Shown here piece after piece: positions 32,430-34,515 of a DNA stretch of 34,515 nucleotides (position 1 is its first letter; each line of letters begins with the position of its first letter). Source of the DNA: Bacteroidales bacterium (GTDB lineage Bacteria > Bacteroidota > Bacteroidia > Bacteroidales > UBA10428). The translations under genes and the position numbers were made by a program. The stretch covers positions 1 through 34,515 of the forward strand of contig JAFGOZ010000408.1 of NCBI GenBank assembly GCA_016926235.1, given 5' to 3'. Under the pieces are notes generated by a model. The model was given only the letters and a program-made list of their open reading frames with translations, was not told where the DNA came from and searched no databases.

Positions 32430-34385
32430 TTATTTTACAATGATCTTGTCTGTATAAACAGCATGGTCTTCTGTTAATATCTGCACAACATAAATTCCGC
32501 TTTGCATTGAGCTGCAATTAATACTTTCCCTTATATCTGAATTTGTTTTTTCGCATAGTATTTTGCCGGTTACATCCATTAACCTGATTGTTGAACTATA
32601 AGCTAAATCAATATAAAGAACATTCGTTACAGGATTAGGGTATATTAACGGGGAACTATTTTGCAGCCTGACTAATTTTTCGCCATGCGGGATGTCCGGA
32701 TTATATTCTATTGCCCCGATAGTCGGATGTAACGGATCTCTCACATTCCCAAAATAATCTGTTGTAACAAATGAAATGGAGTTACCAGCCCCAATAGCCG
32801 GGGAAGATGATCGCAACACAGCACTTTCTGCAGTTGTACCTGTTGAATCCATCATACAAGGTGGTGCAGGATCAGGGCTGTTTACCTCATAACCATTCGC
32901 TGCAAGATTATCATACTGGCTCCAATACCAATCCGTGCCTGAACCTGGTACATCGGTCCATATAAAGGAAGCATTCGGATTTTGAGCAGAATAATTCAGG
33001 TTATAATCAAACGTATCCGGTACAGAACCTCCATCGGAAGCACCATCAAACGATTCCACACTGTTACCGGTATAATTACAAAATATATTGTTCATTACCG
33101 TTAAATGTCCGCCAGAGGTTGTATAAAACACAAAAGCCCTGGTTTGTAGCCAGCTTTGTGTTTCATCAATCCATCCTCCTGTCATTGTGTTGTTTATGAT
33201 GTATACATGATCGCCTATGTATTCGAGGTATACCCCGTCTAAAGTAGTGTTTAATATGATGTTGTTGTAAATGTAAATGGAATCATAATGATCTTTAGGT
33301 GCAGCCCCTTCATAATTTTGCAGAAAAACAGATTCGCTCGGATGGCCGTTCCCCTCATAACGATCATATATCAGGTTATTACAAATGTGAATATTCCTTA
33401 CATAGTTATCAGGTGAATGCATCGACATATCCACCCCGGTGGTATGATACCCGTCATGCAGCGTGTTATTACGGACAATGACATCCCGCATTATGGCATC
33501 ACTTGTATTTGCAACAAGATTTAAAGAAATATTCCTGCGGCCATTATCATGAGCATCATTATTTTCAATGATCATATCACAATAAGCAATGGCAACGCCA
33601 TACCCCACGGCATCTTCCCTGGATGCAGTATAGGCAAGGTGGCAATTTCGCAGCTGAAACCCGTGTTTTGTAATTTCCGGGTAATTATACATCCCTATAC
33701 ATCTGCTCGCCCAGAATTGCAGATCCAAGCCTTCTATTGTAATATATTCCCCACCAGCCCCATTTCCTAAAGTTATACCCCATGCCAACTGCATTACCTC
33801 AAGGGTATCCACATTATTTATGTCACCATCATAATAAACATAAACAGAGTCGTTTTGCCAGTAATAGTCGTAATTACTTGATAATTCTGCAAAGGATGTT
33901 TGCCTGCTACTCCAATACCTTGTATCGTCGCCACTTATTTTCCATATAATGGAGGCCCTGCTGCTACTGCCGGGTATTCCGTAATACAGATCATAATCAA
34001 CTAATTCATTGAGCCTGTAAACATTATCATAACCAGGGAGTTTTGTAAAAGAAGTAACAGCTTTGGAACCATATAATTTTGGTTTGGCACCTGTTCCGTA
34101 ACTTGTTATGGTAATATATGCTGAGCTGGTACCACTTTCTGTTAAGGTCAAAGCCTCAAACCATCTGTCGCCACATCTGAATTTTATTGAATCGCCGGGA
34201 GAAAATGTTGTTGAATTGATCTTTGAAATCGTTTTCCATGCCGTGGCAGGGCTTGTGCCATTGGCTGCATCGTTGCCGCTGTTTGATACGTAGTAGCTGG
34301 TAGCAGACACGTTAATGCCACAAATAAAAAATAAAATAACAACTATCGTCGAAAAAAATGTTTTTTTCTTATGCATATTTCTCAT
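32430..34385 (-). CDS. Secreted right-handed parallel beta-helix protein with T9SS sorting signal
   Basis: 651 residues; the Met at residue 4 (34376) is an equally good start. A signal peptide ends near 28 (FFICGINVSATS). The segment YYVSNSGNDAANGTSPATAWKTISKIN is the usual opening of Bacteroidota parallel beta-helix (pectate-lyase-like) proteins. About 210-420 has the repeated short strands and Asn ladders expected of the helix (IIENNDAHDNGRRNISL, VIVRNNTLHDGYHTTG, IYIYNNIILNTTLDG, VYIINNTMTGG). The T9SS type-A signal is at about 575-651 (IYPNPVTNVLYIDL ... TDKIIVK). The family includes polysaccharide lyases and depolymerases; no catalytic residues are assigned. Its promoter lies in the last 130 bases of the window. 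Confidence 0.92.
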   Translation of the reverse strand: MRNMHKKKTFFSTIVVILFFICGINVSATSYYVSNSGNDAANGTSPATAWKTISKINSTTFSPGDSIKFRCGDRWFEALTLTESGTSSAYITITSYGTGAKPKLYGSKAVTSFTKLPGYDNVYRLNELVDYDLYYGIPGSSSRASIIWKISGDDTRYWSSRQTSFAELSSNYDYYWQNDSVYVYYDGDINNVDTLEVMQLAWGITLGNGAGGEYITIEGLDLQFWASRCIGMYNYPEITKHGFQLRNCHLAYTASREDAVGYGVAIAYCDMIIENNDAHDNGRRNISLNLVANTSDAIMRDVIVRNNTLHDGYHTTGVDMSMHSPDNYVRNIHICNNLIYDRYEGNGHPSESVFLQNYEGAAPKDHYDSIYIYNNIILNTTLDGVYLEYIGDHVYIINNTMTGGWIDETQSWLQTRAFVFYTTSGGHLTVMNNIFCNYTGNSVESFDGASDGGSVPDTFDYNLNYSAQNPNASFIWTDVPGSGTDWYWSQYDNLAANGYEVNSPDPAPPCMMDSTGTTAESAVLRSSSPAIGAGNSISFVTTDYFGNVRDPLHPTIGAIEYNPDIPHGEKLVRLQNSSPLIYPNPVTNVLYIDLAYSSTIRLMDVTGKILCEKTNSDIRESINCSSMQSGIYVVQILTEDHAVYTDKIIVK

Positions 34386-34515
34386 TATTTAGAATATTAT
34401 GTTTGTTGAAATATTGTACTGCCAATTTAGCATTTTTCCCCAGATAACCATCCCCTCATTTTGAATAAAAACCCCGACGGGGTAATTTCTCCCTGAAAGT
34501 AACGTCATAAAAAAA

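Noticed and set aside
34470..34485. CCCCGACGGGG hairpin at the right edge as a terminator
   Set aside because: The stem is short with a 2-3 base loop, has no clear T-run, and the context is cut off by the window end.

Overview
The window looks like chromosomal DNA of a free-living member of the Bacteroidota (class Bacteroidia or a close relative). The evidence is: AT-rich intergenic DNA; genes without clear Shine-Dalgarno sequences; several upstream boxes matching the Bacteroidota promoter pattern (TTTG or TTG, about 19-21 bases, TAnnTTTG); the rpmB-rpmG-DUF4295-ftsY-rimO gene order; secreted proteins with type IX secretion (T9SS) C-terminal sorting domains; and a carboxypeptidase-regulatory-domain outer-membrane barrel. 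A species cannot be named from the sequence alone.

Layout. 1-2184: a terminator at the left edge, then a minus-strand pair made of an SPFH-GYF_2 protein and a four-helix membrane protein. 2290-5236: a minus-strand two-component pair, a five-PAS cytoplasmic histidine kinase and a receiver-only response regulator. 5453-7269: homoserine dehydrogenase and a bacteriohemerythrin. 7270-7888: a gene-free stretch resembling a dispersed repeat. 7889-9390 (minus): hisI with a divergent HisG-like protein. 9669-12619: rpmB, rpmG, a DUF4295 protein, a terminator, ftsY and rimO.

12620-16149 is the most unusual part. It is an accessory island between two housekeeping genes (rimO and cinA) with two unrecognised genes. 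On each side lies a short palindromic MITE-like element (12691-12824 and 15737-15889), followed by one copy of an approximately 86-bp repeat in direct orientation (12847-12931 and 15975-16060). A six-unit, approximately 42-bp hairpin-bearing tandem repeat lies downstream of the second gene. The arrangement could be an excisable or inserted unit of about 3.1 kb.

16150-18842: cinA and proA. 19194-22915: small unrecognised or lineage-specific genes, tRNA-Arg(CCG), a Cys/Asp-rich lipoprotein and a secreted protein built from 16-residue repeats. 22971-27732: a divergent pair, an outer-membrane beta-barrel protein and an exported caspase-family (C14) protein. 28004-34385: three T9SS cargo proteins, one with plant-type leucine-rich repeats and Ig-like domains, one with two LamG-like domains and one parallel beta-helix protein. 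The left half is mostly amino-acid metabolism and translation; the right half is mostly envelope and secreted surface proteins.
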